Shown here: one piece after another, positions 25,434 through 36,814 of the stretch
Layout: every line of letters begins with the position of its first letter
Numbering within the stretch: position 1 is the stretch's first letter
Origin: Straminergon stramineum
Taxonomy: Eukaryota; Streptophyta; Bryopsida; Hypnales; Calliergonaceae
NCBI GenBank assembly: GCA_963920665.1
Contig: OY987268.1
Span: 18,044,501 to 18,108,500, forward strand
Direction: 5' to 3'
Length of the DNA stretch: 64,000 bases
Position numbers and translations under genes: made by a program
Notes under the pieces: generated by a model
What the model was told of the DNA's origin: nothing
Seen by the model: the letters and a program-made list of their open reading frames with translations, nothing else
The model's database searches: none

Positions 25434-26095
25434 GCGAGAGCACTTTGTACATGCAGAGTTTGGTGATGAATTTTTGAGAGTTTGTGTATCTTATTTTTGT
25501 GTTTCTAAAAAGTTATCACTCATGAAGTTTGGAGTTAGTATGTGTAAGTTATGAGTTTGGGAGTGAAGTGTTGTGAAGTTGCCTCAAACTTTCAAGAGAG
25601 TGAGCTTTGAAAGGGTATGAAATGTGGACAGTACTTTTTATTTGAGTGAAACTTGGGGAGCTTGTAGATGTTCATGTTAGCTTTCCAAAATGGGTTTATT
25701 TTTTTGATTTGAAGGTAGTATGAGAAAGTTATGGGCTTGAGAGTGAAAGGGTGAAGGGATACTTTCGGGTTTTCAAGTGAGTGAGTTTTGAAAGGCTATG
25801 AAATGTGGACAGTACTTTTTCTTTGAGTGAAACTTAGGGAGCTTGTATATGTTTATGTTAACTTTTCAAAATGGGTTTATTTTCTTGATTTGGAGGTAGT
25901 ATGTGAAAGTTATGAGCTTGAGAGTGAAGTATAGGTGAGCTGCCTTTGAGTTGAGAAGGGTGAACTTTGACCGACCATAAAAGTCGGACAATATCTTAGT
26001 TTTGAGCGAGTTTTGGAGAGGTTGTAAAACTTTTTGTTAGCTTTCCAGAGGCATATCACACTCTTAGTTTGGAGTTGTATAGCGAACGTGGCACT
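25434..26095 (+). repeat. 180-base tandem array inside the Harbinger element
   Basis: About three and a half units. The phrase TATGAAATGTGGACAGTACT occurs at 25616 and 25797, and a diverged form (CATAAAAGTCGGACAATATC) at 25976, a period of 180. The first and last units are the most diverged. Each unit also carries AGTTATGRGYTTGRGAGTGAA. Confidence 0.75.
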
Positions 26096-26099
26096 CAAT

Positions 26100-26990
26100 C
26101 AACTATTAGACACTTCTTCGAGAGGAGTTCATGAAGGATATGACTTTGTTTCCACAATTTTTTACCATGCATGGGGTATATTGAGACTCCATGGCATCTT
26201 TGGAGGGGTGTAGGAAAGGATGATAGTATTTTGGTTCATATGGCATCATTGGGGGGGGATCTATTATTATGTTTGTGACTTTGGCCACGGGATCTTCCAT
26301 TATTTGAACCACATCTAGTTGCAGCTAGAAGCCCCGCATTTTCTTAAGGCAAGGCCTCTCTACTTGTCAACGCGCCTTTCAAATTCAACCCATACGATAA
26401 GGATTCCACACCACAGCAGCATTTGCCTCGCGAAAACCACAAACGACACAAGAAATTTACTACCTCACCTTGCCGCCCTGGAGATGTTGATGCTGCTGCG
26501 TCTTGAATGCCACTTTCACAATCCTCCAATGTTGCCTACAACACAAGCACTAATGATGCTCTCTAGACTGCAACGATTGTCTCCAAGAATTGCACTTCTC
26601 GACGTAGATGTGCTGCAACCTGAAAATCCTGAGCACGACACTCACGACATACCACTCCACCACTTCCAAAATACGTTGCTAACCATAGATCACACTATCT
26701 TCGTAGCTAAAGAAAATCCTACAACAAGGACAACCGAGAGAAGTAAGAAAATGGCCTTTGACTGACAACGGGCCCAGAAGTTTTTAATAACTTTAACCTC
26801 AATTCTAGTGTGACCATGCGCTCCTAGGTGGTTGGTCCTATACTTGTACTTCAAATTCTAGAAAACCCAGTGTAAACTGTACTGCCATTTGTTCTACCCA
26901 ATTATTAAACAAACAACATGCCACAATGTTTAGTAACTCACATACCCTAAGAACATAGCTACCACGTTCCAACTTCAAGTCTTATCTTTT
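26100..26990. other. Harbinger right arm, uncertain ORF
   Basis: A plus-strand ORF of 148 codons (26319-26765) lies here. It has no recognised domain and may be chance or a remnant of captured sequence. Nothing else is seen before the right inverted end. Confidence 0.3.
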
Positions 26991-27048
26991 GGAACTAGTC
27001 CTTCCTAAAGCTAGGTTTGAACATACCCTTAGGCAAATAGAAGCCTAG

Positions 27049-27667
27049 GGTGAACCAACCTCTCAAAGTCCCCGACTTTTTTGCTTGATTAGAGGAGGCA
27101 ACCCATTCCTGATCACTGCCCCATTTGGGCAATGTGAGGTGGAGTAATTTCAATCAGGAGGTGATCACAATGATAAATGTTGGCACAATTCCTGATGCAA
27201 TTGTAGCGCATTATACCATTATGATTGACTATAAGACTTTTAGTATTGCAACTAACCCTTGTTGGATTTTGCAACTAGCCCTTGGTCGAAAATAAGAAGA
27301 CATATACAACCAATATGGGTGGAGCAAAATCTTCTACCAAAAAATTTATAGTAATTATGTTTTGAGAAATAAAAATTAGAAAAATTATGAAAATCTTATG
27401 AACTCTATTTCTGCACTTGGAAAAATTCCCCATTGTTGAAATCTCCCTCGCGAATACATGTATACATTTAAGTGGTCACAAATGGATTGCCTCCCCTAAT
27501 CAATTTCCTTCACTCCTCCTAGCTAATTTTGAGCCTCTGATTTCGAATAACAAATTCCAAATTTCCAGATTTTATCCTATTTGAAAACTAGCAAATAAAG
27601 ACGTCTCGTGTCTTGTGTTTTTCCTCATGGGATAAAACGAGGGACAAGCCAGGGGGTCAGTTCACCC
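27049..27667. mobile_element. GGTGA-end element (copy 4, diverged)
   Basis: Left end GGTGAACCAACCTCTCAAAG; right end reversed GGTGAACTGACCCCCTGGC. The 4-base sequence CTAG flanks both sides (27045-27048, 27668-27671). The right arm reversed continues TTGTCCCTCGTTTTATCCC, close to the same position in copy 3 (TGTCCTACGTTTTATCCC), linking the two. It lies only 17 bases from the Harbinger target duplication. Confidence 0.65.
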
Positions 27668-27836
27668 TAGCCCAAATAGAGTACATGAAACAACAATTGT
27701 CTCAATGGCACTATTCAGTAATATTCACCACCAGTGTTCACTAAAAAGTGTTGAATTTTTTTACTAGGAATATTTTGCAAAATATTATTTCTCTTTAATG
27801 GATGAAATCGCTAATGTGCTACTCATCGGAAAAAAG

Positions 27837-28076
27837 CCCCCACATTGCATCAATATTGTTAGAATACTATTGCAATGGTTGAACAATCCAATATAAAAAT
27901 TGGACTGTCGCAATACTGCAAATAGTATTGCAATAGTACATTTCAATACATTTTTAGTAGATTTGCTAAAAATGTACTACTATAGTACTATTGCAATTCT
28001 GTTGTAGTATTGCAATAGTCTAATTTCCATATTGGACTGTTCAACCATTGCAACAGTACTAATGCAATGGGGGGGG
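27837..28076. mobile_element. Palindromic MITE, about 240 bases
   Basis: The two halves are long imperfect complements. The left arm begins CCCCCACATTGCATC and the right arm reversed begins CCCCCCCATTGCATTAG; both then carry TGCAATGGTTGAACARTCC. The copies also share TATTGCAATAGTAC repeats near the centre. No target duplication is clear because of the poly-G end. Confidence 0.65.
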
Positions 28077-28079
28077 TAG

Positions 28080-28910
28080 TTTCTTGATGTACTTACCAAA
28101 TCCTGGGACAGTATAGCTCTTTTTTGGATGAATGTATATCATTTTAGACAAATAAATAAAATTTTATCCATAGATTCGAAGACTCATCCATTTGTATGCA
28201 TGAAAATAGCTTCATCCATCCAGTGATTATTGCTTTCTGCACTGCCTAAAATAAATGGAAACTTCTGTATTTCAGTTTCTCTGCAATGGAATTCCCATTT
28301 GTTTAAATAAAATAAATTAAATTAAAATAAAATAAAATGGAAACACACACACCGTCACCACCTCCATGCTCTAATAATGTTCTGCATAATAATTCCACCT
28401 TCAAAAATTAAATAAAACTCATCTCCAGAATCTTCCAAGCACTTGCCTCAACACCACCCAACGTTCCTTTCCTGGAATCCAGGGTCAAATATAAGAATGA
28501 TCCACTCCACATGTATTCTGCTCCCAAAGAAACAGTCCTTTTTTCTTTCTTTGCAATTGAAAAGTTCTCTTCATTTGCACCCAACAACAAAAAAAGAAAG
28601 TGCCTTAAGAATTCACCGCCCAATCGCAACCCCCAAGTCCAGATTCTCTACCAATCCATTCGCCCATCCTTTAACTGATTACCACTTCCAGAAGATTCAA
28701 CCCAGATTCCAAGAAGATTCAATCCAGATTCCAAGAAGATTCCACGTCGTTGACTGTAGATTCACCACGAGCGAGGAAAAAACCGCCTCAAGATTCAGTC
28801 GTCCTCGGAAGGGGATAGGCTCCACTGGTCGATTCAACCTCGTTACTGAATCTCGACAAAACAACACTTTAATAATTCCAGCGTTCCACGAGATTCAAGG
28901 ACTTCTAGCT
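28080..28910. other. Upstream region of the NHL gene
   Basis: Contains an unlikely 169-codon ORF (28443-28952) with no family match and low-complexity composition. A short tandem duplication of CAGATTCCAAGAAGATTC is present near 28700. Confidence 0.4.
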
Positions 28911-28914
28911 CCAC

Positions 28915-29425
28915 AGACCCGAAGTTTCTCTACGGGATTCGATCAATTCTAGATGTCAGGGAGAATTTGCTGTTGCTAGTTAGTTAAGAGTTTCGGGATC
29001 AATGATTGGGATTCAAGTCGATCAAGTCTAGCTAGCTGCAGGAATTTGGTCGGTCTCGAATTTGTTGTTACTATGTCGCAGTTTCGCAACGAAATTCGAT
29101 TGATCCTAGCAGCAGGAATTTGGTCTAGAATTTGATCCCGAATTTGCTGTTACTAGCCCGCAGATCGCTAGATTTTCAACGGGGTTCGGACAAGATCATT
29201 TCGAACTGCTGGAGGCTGGGCCTAAAATTGTTGATACTAGGTCGCAGTTACGCTCGCAACAGGACTCGTTCAATTCTAGGTTCAGGAATTTTGGTCCCGC
29301 ATTTTTTTGTTGCTAGGTTGCAGTTCTGCAACGGGATTCTATCAATTCCAGTTGCAGGAATTTGCTACGGAATTTGGTGTTACTAGCTCGGAGTTCTTCA
29401 AGGGATTTGCTCTAACTAGCTGGTA
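28915..29425 (+). repeat. Degenerate minisatellite upstream of the NHL gene
   Basis: Five or six units of about 75-80 bases. Typical phrases are CGCAGTTNYGCAACGGGATTC, then ATCAATTCTAG, then TGCAGGAATTTGGTC and TTGYTGTTACTAG, occurring in that order in successive units near 28930, 29080, 29160, 29250, 29320 and 29390. It ends about 230 bases before the NHL start codon, so it lies in the promoter or 5' leader. Confidence 0.75.
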
Positions 29426-29652
29426 GTTTGCAATTTGAGAACCCTTGTTACTGTACGCGCGATATATGCACAACTTGGGTGCTCCGGGATTCCCTTCGAG
29501 CTGCAAGAATCTGCTCTTGCTAGTTAGGTCGGTTTGGGGAGATCGAGTACCGTTGTGAGTTTGATGTAATCGATCTAGCCAACCTAGGTTGCACTACTCT
29601 AATTGATCGACTTGGGGAGAACATAGCTAGAGCTTCCCAGACGATTGCTTCG

Positions 29653-30534
29653 ATGGGTGAAATAGGAAAGTATTTCCACAAGATAGACCGCAAAGACTCC
29701 CAACCCATTTGCAAGTCTGATCGATCCGATGACTCCGAGTTCCAGGAGAGCCTCCCATCTCGCACTAGCAGCTCCAGACACATTCTCGACACATGTTCTC
29801 ATTCACAATCCTACCAGTACGCCCGACCACCCTCCCCCTTACACTTCCACCACTTAAACTCGCCCAACCCCAGCACCGCCTACATCATGCCGTCCGCTCT
29901 CCCCTCTCACAGCAACCCTAAACCCCGTCGCCGACGTCGCTGGGGCTTCTACCGAACTTTCTGTTGTTGCTGCTGCTCCCTTTGCTCGGTATTCATCACA
30001 GCAAGCATTCTCTTAGGTCTAACTGCGCTCATCACGTGGTTAATCTTACGACCCATTCACGCGCCACGATACTCTTTGGAGAATGTCGAGTTTCGGACAT
30101 TGACTGTCACTGCACCGAGTTTCAATTTGACTGCAGACGTGGTGTTCACTATTACTGCTGAGAATCCGAACAAGATTCTTGGCTTCGAGTACGAAAGTAT
30201 TGGGATTGAGAGCTCCTACCGCGGGCATGTCTTCGGCCATAGCGAAGTGGCGAAATTTTCACTGGGGCACGGGAACGTGACGAAATTGGAGTCGAAGTTT
30301 GTTGTGGAGGATTATGTGTTTACGCCTGGGACGCTAGGAGAGAGTCTCGCCACGGATGTGAACGGGAATAGAGTGGGGATTCATGTGCGTGCGAGTGCTA
30401 AGGTGAGGGTGAAAGTGGGGGTGATGACTTCGTTTGCAGTGAAGGTGTTTGTGGATTGCGATGTTGAGGTGAAGCCGCCGCAAGGGAAGGATCCAAGCAG
30501 CGTGATTGAGAAAACGTGCAAGCTCACTCGGTGA
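29653..30534 (+). CDS. NDR1/HIN1-like (NHL, LEA_2 domain) membrane protein
   Basis: NHL proteins are single-pass plasma-membrane proteins of plants; NDR1 and relatives act in defence signalling and wall-membrane contact. The intronless ORF encodes 293 residues. Residues 1-90 are Ser/Pro/His-rich; 92-96 are five Arg; 104-111 form a Cys cluster (CCCCCSLC) just inside the membrane; about 112-132 is the single transmembrane helix, followed by the family motif LRPIHAPRYSLENVEF. The LEA_2 domain covers about 145-275, including AENPNKILGFEYES. Met79 (29887) would give 215 residues, closer to the usual 200-260, so the true start is uncertain. Possible AATAAA signals lie at about 31126-31140. Its position says nothing about function; which NHL member it is cannot be told. 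Confidence 0.88.
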   Translation: MGEIGKYFHKIDRKDSQPICKSDRSDDSEFQESLPSRTSSSRHILDTCSHSQSYQYARPPSPLHFHHLNSPNPSTAYIMPSALPSHSNPKPRRRRRWGFYRTFCCCCCSLCSVFITASILLGLTALITWLILRPIHAPRYSLENVEFRTLTVTAPSFNLTADVVFTITAENPNKILGFEYESIGIESSYRGHVFGHSEVAKFSLGHGNVTKLESKFVVEDYVFTPGTLGESLATDVNGNRVGIHVRASAKVRVKVGVMTSFAVKVFVDCDVEVKPPQGKDPSSVIEKTCKLTR

Positions 30535-30539
30535 CACAG

Positions 30540-33350
30540 CAGGGTCGGATTTGTACCTAAGGTAGAGGTGGGATACTCTTTCAACTCATGTAGTGGGAGA
30601 CAGCTTGCTTTACTTGAGAAATCTCAAATGAAAAGAGAAACCTGGCGAGGTCACTGAAGAGATCACTGGAGAGATTACTTTGGATACAACAAGAGCCAAA
30701 CCCTCTTGAGATCGAATTGAAGGATGAGTACACAATCTTGAGCATTTCCATTCAATGATCAGTGGCTACAGACATTTGGCCAAGTCATGCTAACACCGAA
30801 CTTGCAATTGGAGGTTGGGTATATGAATAGATGCGTTGCTAATGGTAACAGGGGTTAGACCGAACTTCCACCGGTTTTTTTGTTTCAATTGATATTGAAC
30901 ACAACTGCGGCGGAGGTATCCTGATTTTAATTCTTCTGGAGGGATCGATCAGTCGGTTTTGAATTGTCTGTTCGGAGATTGTGATCAATTTTTGCGAGGG
31001 TGAGAGCCAGAAATTTTGCAGAGCTCGAGCTAATTTCGTACCTGGTGCTGAGACTGATTCGTTGATGCATCATTCTTTGGGATGGCACGAAATGTACCAT
31101 TTCGTATGTAAGTCTAGGATTCAGGTAATAAAGAGAAATAAATCTTTGTACAGGTTCGTTTCAGAAAATTTGCTTATAATTGTTCGAATGCCCAGCTGTC
31201 GAGTGCTGTAGGATCCAGCTCGGACTATGAAATTGGCAAGGCACGTACATGTCACCGTCAGCTTTGCCAGTGTCTTCGCTGAATTGATGTGTAAACTCTT
31301 AGTCATCAAGTAATTAGCGCTAAAGAGTACGCAGAACCTAAAATTACTATACGATCATATTAACCAGATTCATTCTTTGATAGTGTGGTCTTGAGTGTGA
31401 TGGCTTCATGGCCCTGAGTTTGATGACCGAGGAGACATACTCAAGAGACATGCCTGAGAGACTACAATTTGAATACGTAAGCACTTGAGAGATTTCCAGT
31501 TTGGCGAATTTCGAGACTTGAGGGAGATGACTTGACTTTTGAGTAAAGTAGTAAATGCAACTAGTAGCTTCCGGAATACTCAAGAATACATCATGTGAAT
31601 GTTGTCAAAATACCAAGTGAGTAAACTAATTTATGCAAACAAAACGTCATTGTCACCGTGAAAAGCGCCAATGTCATGAATACGCTTACCTACCATTTGA
31701 GTGAAACCGACGTTTCATGCTCTGTTCTGTACTTCTGTTACATGAATGACCTTCCATTTTTAAAAATATGACCAGAGCTTCCTCAAAGGAAAAGAACTTG
31801 TGATATTGAAGTGCACAGACTCACAGAGCTCTAAACTTATGTTTCTGAGGTTCCAGACAGACAACTGGAAATGAGCCAAATTCTCGTACTTTTAGCAAAT
31901 ATGAAGATGTGATCCTTCTCTTTCTTAGAAATTGATGGTACAATTAAAGTCAGAGGAAAACATTCCCAAGCATGGGGATACCACTTTGTCAGTCAAAAGA
32001 CTCAAAACGACTGTCAATTATTAACGTGTCACGGTCACGTACACTCGGACCTCTAATTGACATTTGGAATATCCGGCACACGGCACATTGATAGACTGCA
32101 TCCACTTACGATACATTCAAACTTTGTCAAGGTTTTTCTTTTGGGATTCCAAGCAATCATATCAACGTCAAGTTTCATATTATTGCACAATTACAAGCGT
32201 CAACATTATGGCATTCAACCGCACAAAGCTCTTACTAGAAGCTAACAATGTTATAGATTTATGTTTCCAGATACTCATCTGGAAACTGCCAATGTTTGGG
32301 AATTTCAACCAATACACCGTAACAAGATTGACTTTGATTAACTTCAGGAGTTCAGCGTTTACTGCCATATGTAACACATACCACTACGTACATTACGAGA
32401 AAAAGGTCATTCACAATCTTGAATTGTTTTTAAAAACCCACCAATCGCTTCTGAATTACAAATTCTAAAACAGATTCAATGGTTAAATCAGAGAGTGTTA
32501 AGTAATCGTAAATCTCTCCACTGAATTCCAGTTTGGTTGTGCGTTGTCGACACACGCAAAGACGACTGCCAATAATTGAACTGTACATGCTTTCGGAAGT
32601 CCTGGTAACTTAGAACCTCCCTGAATGGAATCCTATTCAATGCTATTGAATTTACAAGCAAACAGTACTGTAATTTTCCACTCACTGTCTGAGTCTAACC
32701 ATCACCTGTTTTGATTTTCTCTAAAAGATTGTTGCTATCTTGCCTAATTGAGTCAGTGTGTTGAATGATGTGTAGTACCAAGTCGTACGAATGAGTTGCA
32801 TGAAGTCGTACAAACGCCCCGCAAGGACAACGATTGCCCTCGCCGCACCATAAAGTATGTTTCCGCTTTAGTTGATACCACGAACATTGTGTTCAACTGT
32901 GGCGAAGACAGTGTACCTTTCAATATTGACTGGAGCTGTAACTTGCAATATTGACCAGAGTGATGAAGCTATGTACATCCATAAATATGTGCTAATGTGC
33001 TAAGCTTTGGATGAAACATCTAAAATTCATGTGAAGTTATCTGCATTTATACAAATGTGACAATATCATTCATTCAAAATTGAAGAATATCTTGCAAAGT
33101 ATTTAAATATTTTGGTAAACAATCGCTACTCAGCGAAAAAGGTCACCACAAATCAAATCCCAGGTTAAATAAGAGATGTACGTGGCCACCACCAAGGTAA
33201 ATGCAAGCAAATTTTGTTTCATGCTCTGCAAGATCCAGCTATCGGATTGATTGATAAGCTTTCAAATAATGATCCTGAAACAATAAAATATAATTAGAAT
33301 GTAACATCTTCACATCACAATACAGGTGAAAATGAAAATTCAAACTAATC
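30540..33350. other. 3' region of NHL gene and intergenic
   Basis: Probable 3' untranslated sequence with AATAAA motifs near 31126 and 31135, then no recognisable gene. The 134-codon ORF at 32064-32468 has no family resemblance. Confidence 0.45.
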
Positions 33351-33734
33351 ATTAGAGAAAGTTTGGACTCTTCGGAGGGATGCCAGGAAGTGCCGGTAGG
33401 GACCCTCACTATATTACATTTATTTTGCTTGAAGAATTTTTCCCCTATTTCTGCACTTCGTCACTTCCAAATGTCAGTGCATTCACTGTCAAGTACTATT
33501 AGTTAGGGTTGTGACAAGTGTTGTTTTGATATTTGAAAGCAACCCCCAAGCACCTCCCTCTAACAATTGTGGAATAGAAAATTGAAATATACTTTTGGAA
33601 CTCCCGATATTCACACAAGGTGAATCTTTGTATTGTCAGAAAATTCCCTCTCCTAAGGAGTTTCAATAGGCTCCAGAAATAGACTCGTTTGTCAAACCCT
33701 AGCAGCCCTCCAAAGAGTCCAAACTTTCTCTAAT
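33351..33734. mobile_element. MITE with 36-base inverted ends
   Basis: ATTAGAGAAAGTTTGGACTC at the left is followed by TTCGGAGGGATGCCAG; the right end reversed gives the same 20 bases then TTTGGAGGGCTGCTAG. A TA dinucleotide at 33353-33354 and 33731-33732 could be the target duplication, which would suggest a Tc1/mariner (Stowaway-like) origin, but the TA could equally be part of the ends. Confidence 0.7.
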
Positions 33735-34821
33735 GAAAGTTCTAATTGAACATGTAAATTTCAGATCTATGACAATCCTAGAGTATAGATTTTCGAGGTT
33801 TCAATTAAGCAACTCAAAACACACTCAATTAGTAGCAACCAAAATTTTGTTAAAATGGTGGTATTCCATAGATTTGGCACTTTTACATTTGGACCATGCA
33901 TTTTGAAATTTATACCAATTCACTTAGAGTTTAGAACTAAAGAAGGAAATGAATGGAAAAATGGTGTATGGAATACCTCCATTTTAGCAAAAAAATTGCA
34001 CAACACTCCCTTTGCTGCATATTCACTTTTGTTTGTCAAAATTTAGATGATAAACTCAAGAGTGCTTCCAAAATTAGGCTGAAAAATGTGGAATTGTGAA
34101 AACATGACCATCCATTGTGATGAAAACTAGGATGAAAACACAACAATATTTCATGACACTGTGCACTTATGGTAGTACTAGCAATTTCAAATTGCAATGA
34201 ATTGTTATGCTCACATCAAGGAAGAACACTCACTTGTTTCATTCTAGGTTTTCATCATGAACATTGCATGATATAATTGGATGATATTTCTCTAAGATGA
34301 AAATGGGATGGGATTTTGTGACAGGCCGGGAGTCGTGACACTATGTACTCATCCAATGCATCAATCCAGGCCCAAACACTCAATTCAATGTTGAAAACAA
34401 ACAGCGCTCATTCAAGCTTTTGTTGACAGAATATGCAATTGGCAATTCGTATGATTTCTGGTACATGGATGGTACAACTACATCAAAACCCTGCTCTGTA
34501 AGTCCCAGATGGACATGTATGTCCCTATTCTACAAAGCGATCCCTCCCTCAATAAAACGCGGTTCAAACTTCGATCGTCACTCCATCATGAAGCAAAGGT
34601 CGATGAAGCTCATGCATGAAACCGCCATAGCAGATCGAAGCTCGTTGACAAGCTCTAGAAAAATTCAAAAAGTCGTATGCATCGAGCCATGGCGTCATAA
34701 AATCAGGGAATGCGATCGTTACGTCTTGTGATTGTTTCGTTTTGTCATAGATCCGTTCTGTCATGGATCCAGTTTGTGATTGAAATCAAGTGGATGGATC
34801 CATGCGATGGGATGCGCTTGA
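33735..34821. other. Intergenic, downstream of the nitrate transporter
   Basis: No gene is recognised. The part next to 34821 is probable 3' untranslated sequence of the minus-strand NRT2. A short TGACAGGCCGGGAGTCGTGACA-like phrase near 34320 has inverted TGAC/GTCA ends but is too short to call an element. Confidence 0.4.
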
Positions 34822-36814
34822 TCAGTGCGCGTAGGATTTGAACATGGACAGCCCGGATCGACCCCCCGAACCATTGTCACCCTCTGGATCCGCCTCGCTT
34901 GGCACTCCCGTTTTCCCCCACCTCTCACTCCTTGCATTCAAAGCGAATTTCATGCTCTGTAGATGCATCCCTTGCTCTTGCTCCAACTCCGACCACTCCG
35001 CAATGTAGAAATCCTCCTCGGACACCGACTGGTTCGGCGGGAAGAACATTCCCCCCCACATCGGGAAGTACACCAGTCCCACTAAAAATGTGCATGCGAT
35101 GATCATCAAACCCATGTACACCAACCCCACTTCCGTATGATAGCTCGCACTCGTGAAGAACAGCGACTGCGTGACGACAGACCCCAAGTTCCCTCCCGCG
35201 GCCGTCATGCCGATAATCCCACCCAAGGACCGCCTGGAGATGAACGGCACAATCCCGAAGGAAGCCCCACACGCTGCTTGCACAAAAATCGAGAAGATGA
35301 TCATGGTGCCCACGGCTGCCGAGAGGTGGTTCATTTTCCCCAAAGCGATGCAGAAGACGCCGCCCATGGTTTGCACGAACCAGAGGTACCATAACCTGCC
35401 GCGCATCCCCGCACGGTTGGAGCACACGTCGGAGAGGTAACCCCCAACAGGACGTGAGAAGATGTTCATGAGTCCCGAAGTCGCGGCGATCACACCCGCC
35501 GTGTGAAGATTTAGGTCAAAACGATCGTAGAAATACTCGGCGATGATGTTATCGACAGTAAGCTCGACCCCAAAGCAGTACCCGTAAAGCATGAAGAAGA
35601 GCCAGGCTCGCGGACTTTTCATCGCGAACCAAATCGCTTTCGTCAACGCTTCCTTGACATCGCCGTCTTGGACTACGCGGAGCTGCGAGTGGTTTCCATC
35701 GGGCAGGTCTTGTCCAAAGAAGAGGATGAGTAAGCCCATGACGATGTGCATGCACCCCGGGAGGAAGAAGGCGATCCGCCAGGCGGTGAAGTCCGGGTGG
35801 TTGAAAGTGTCGCGGATGAGGGAGAAGAAGAGAGGCATGATGATTTGGGTGGCGCCACCGCCGAGGTTGCCCCAGCCTGCGGCGAGGCCGTTAGCCGTGC
35901 CGACGATCCTGGTGCTGAACATGGAGCTCACCCAGTACTCGCAGGTGACGAAAGTGGCCAGGGAGTAGCCGATGAAAAAGCGGCAGATCATGAAGCCTTG
36001 GGGGTCTTCGACGAGAGCCATGCAGAAGACGGCCGGCGCGATCATCATGACGAGGAAGGAGGAGCCGTAGCGGGGGCCGACGACGTCGCAGACGGCGCCC
36101 ATTACCAAACGCGACAAGATTGAACCTGCAATCGAGCATTCCAAAATAGTCAGCATTCAGCATTCGAACTCACAGCACAGCATTCCACATTCAAAATCGG
36201 CAGTATTCCATGTTCGAACTGGTCAGCCTCTCATAATCAAAGCTCAAGAATCGCTACCATCTAGTCAGAAAATTTTGAACAATCCCCTACAGTCACCGAA
36301 ATTGGAACTACAGTCAGGCATTGATCATGTGTTGCGATCGCCCAACTCTTCCGCATTCAGAACTCATCTGAGAATGTAATGTACATCTAGCTAATTGGGG
36401 GACAGGACGAGTACATGTCACCATAATTCTGGTACAGTAATTATTCTCTCGTACGCATTCTGAGTGTCAGTGACGCATGATATGTCCGCTGCACTGGAAA
36501 TAAGCTAAGGCGAGATTACCCGTCACGGACGCGATGGCGGCTTGCCCAATGTCCGGCTTGGTGAGGTTGAGATTATCCCGAATGACGGGAATCAGCGGCG
36601 GCGCCGCGAACGTGGACATGAAGCAAGTGAAAAACGAGATCCACGCAAGATGAAACGCTCGCATGTGGGGTTGCGCAAGATTGATGATTTTCACCGCCAT
36701 CGCCTTATGCTCGGAATCCACGGGAAGATCAAACGTAGCTGTCGCGTCCACCTCGTCATATATGTCGCTCCCCATCACCACACGCTTCTGAAGCTCCGTC
36801 ATCGCCACCAACAA
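34822..36814 (-). CDS. NRT2 high-affinity nitrate transporter
   Basis: NRT2 proteins are proton-coupled nitrate importers of the plasma membrane (NNP family of the major facilitator superfamily), usually working with NAR2/NRT3. Exon 1 is 36814-36520 and exon 2 is 36125-34822; the 394-base intron has a GTAATC donor and a TTGCAG acceptor in phase 1. Product 532 residues, normal for plant NRT2. Visible: first helix near [23 protein letters not shown] loop [12 protein letters not shown] (108-119); Arg147 in CRFFIGYS; nitrate signature [13 protein letters not shown] (180-192); Arg323 in FSRPVGG; second signature [15 protein letters not shown] (404-418); C-terminal [12 protein letters not shown] (475-486). 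An alternative start is Met5. The CDS is much richer in G and C than the surroundings. Confidence 0.95.

Larger units (their letters stand above)
18396..27028. mobile_element. PIF/Harbinger transposon with nested insertions
   Basis: Both ends are present. The left end is GGGTATATTCAAACCTGG and the right end is its inverted relative (GGGTATGTTCAAACCTAG on the minus strand). The flanking TTA duplication is at 18393-18395 and 27029-27031. TTA duplications and GGG-starting ends are the PIF/Harbinger signature. Inside are a Myb/SANT-like ORF on plus and a DDE transposase ORF on minus, arranged convergently. A solo LTR (20179-21301) and a 722-base element (22790-23511) have inserted, so the original was about 6.8 kb. 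Both ORFs are broken, so the copy is non-autonomous today. Confidence 0.9.

Noticed and set aside
26319..26765. 148-codon ORF in the right arm of the Harbinger element
   Set aside because: No recognisable domain, not a known Harbinger protein; recorded only as uncertain content.
28443..28952. 169-codon plus-strand ORF upstream of the NHL gene
   Set aside because: Low-complexity composition, no family resemblance, and it overlaps the start of the minisatellite; more likely promoter or leader sequence.
34899..35968. Several ORFs of 85-166 codons on both strands
   Set aside because: They are antisense or out-of-frame readings of the GC-rich NRT2 exon 2.
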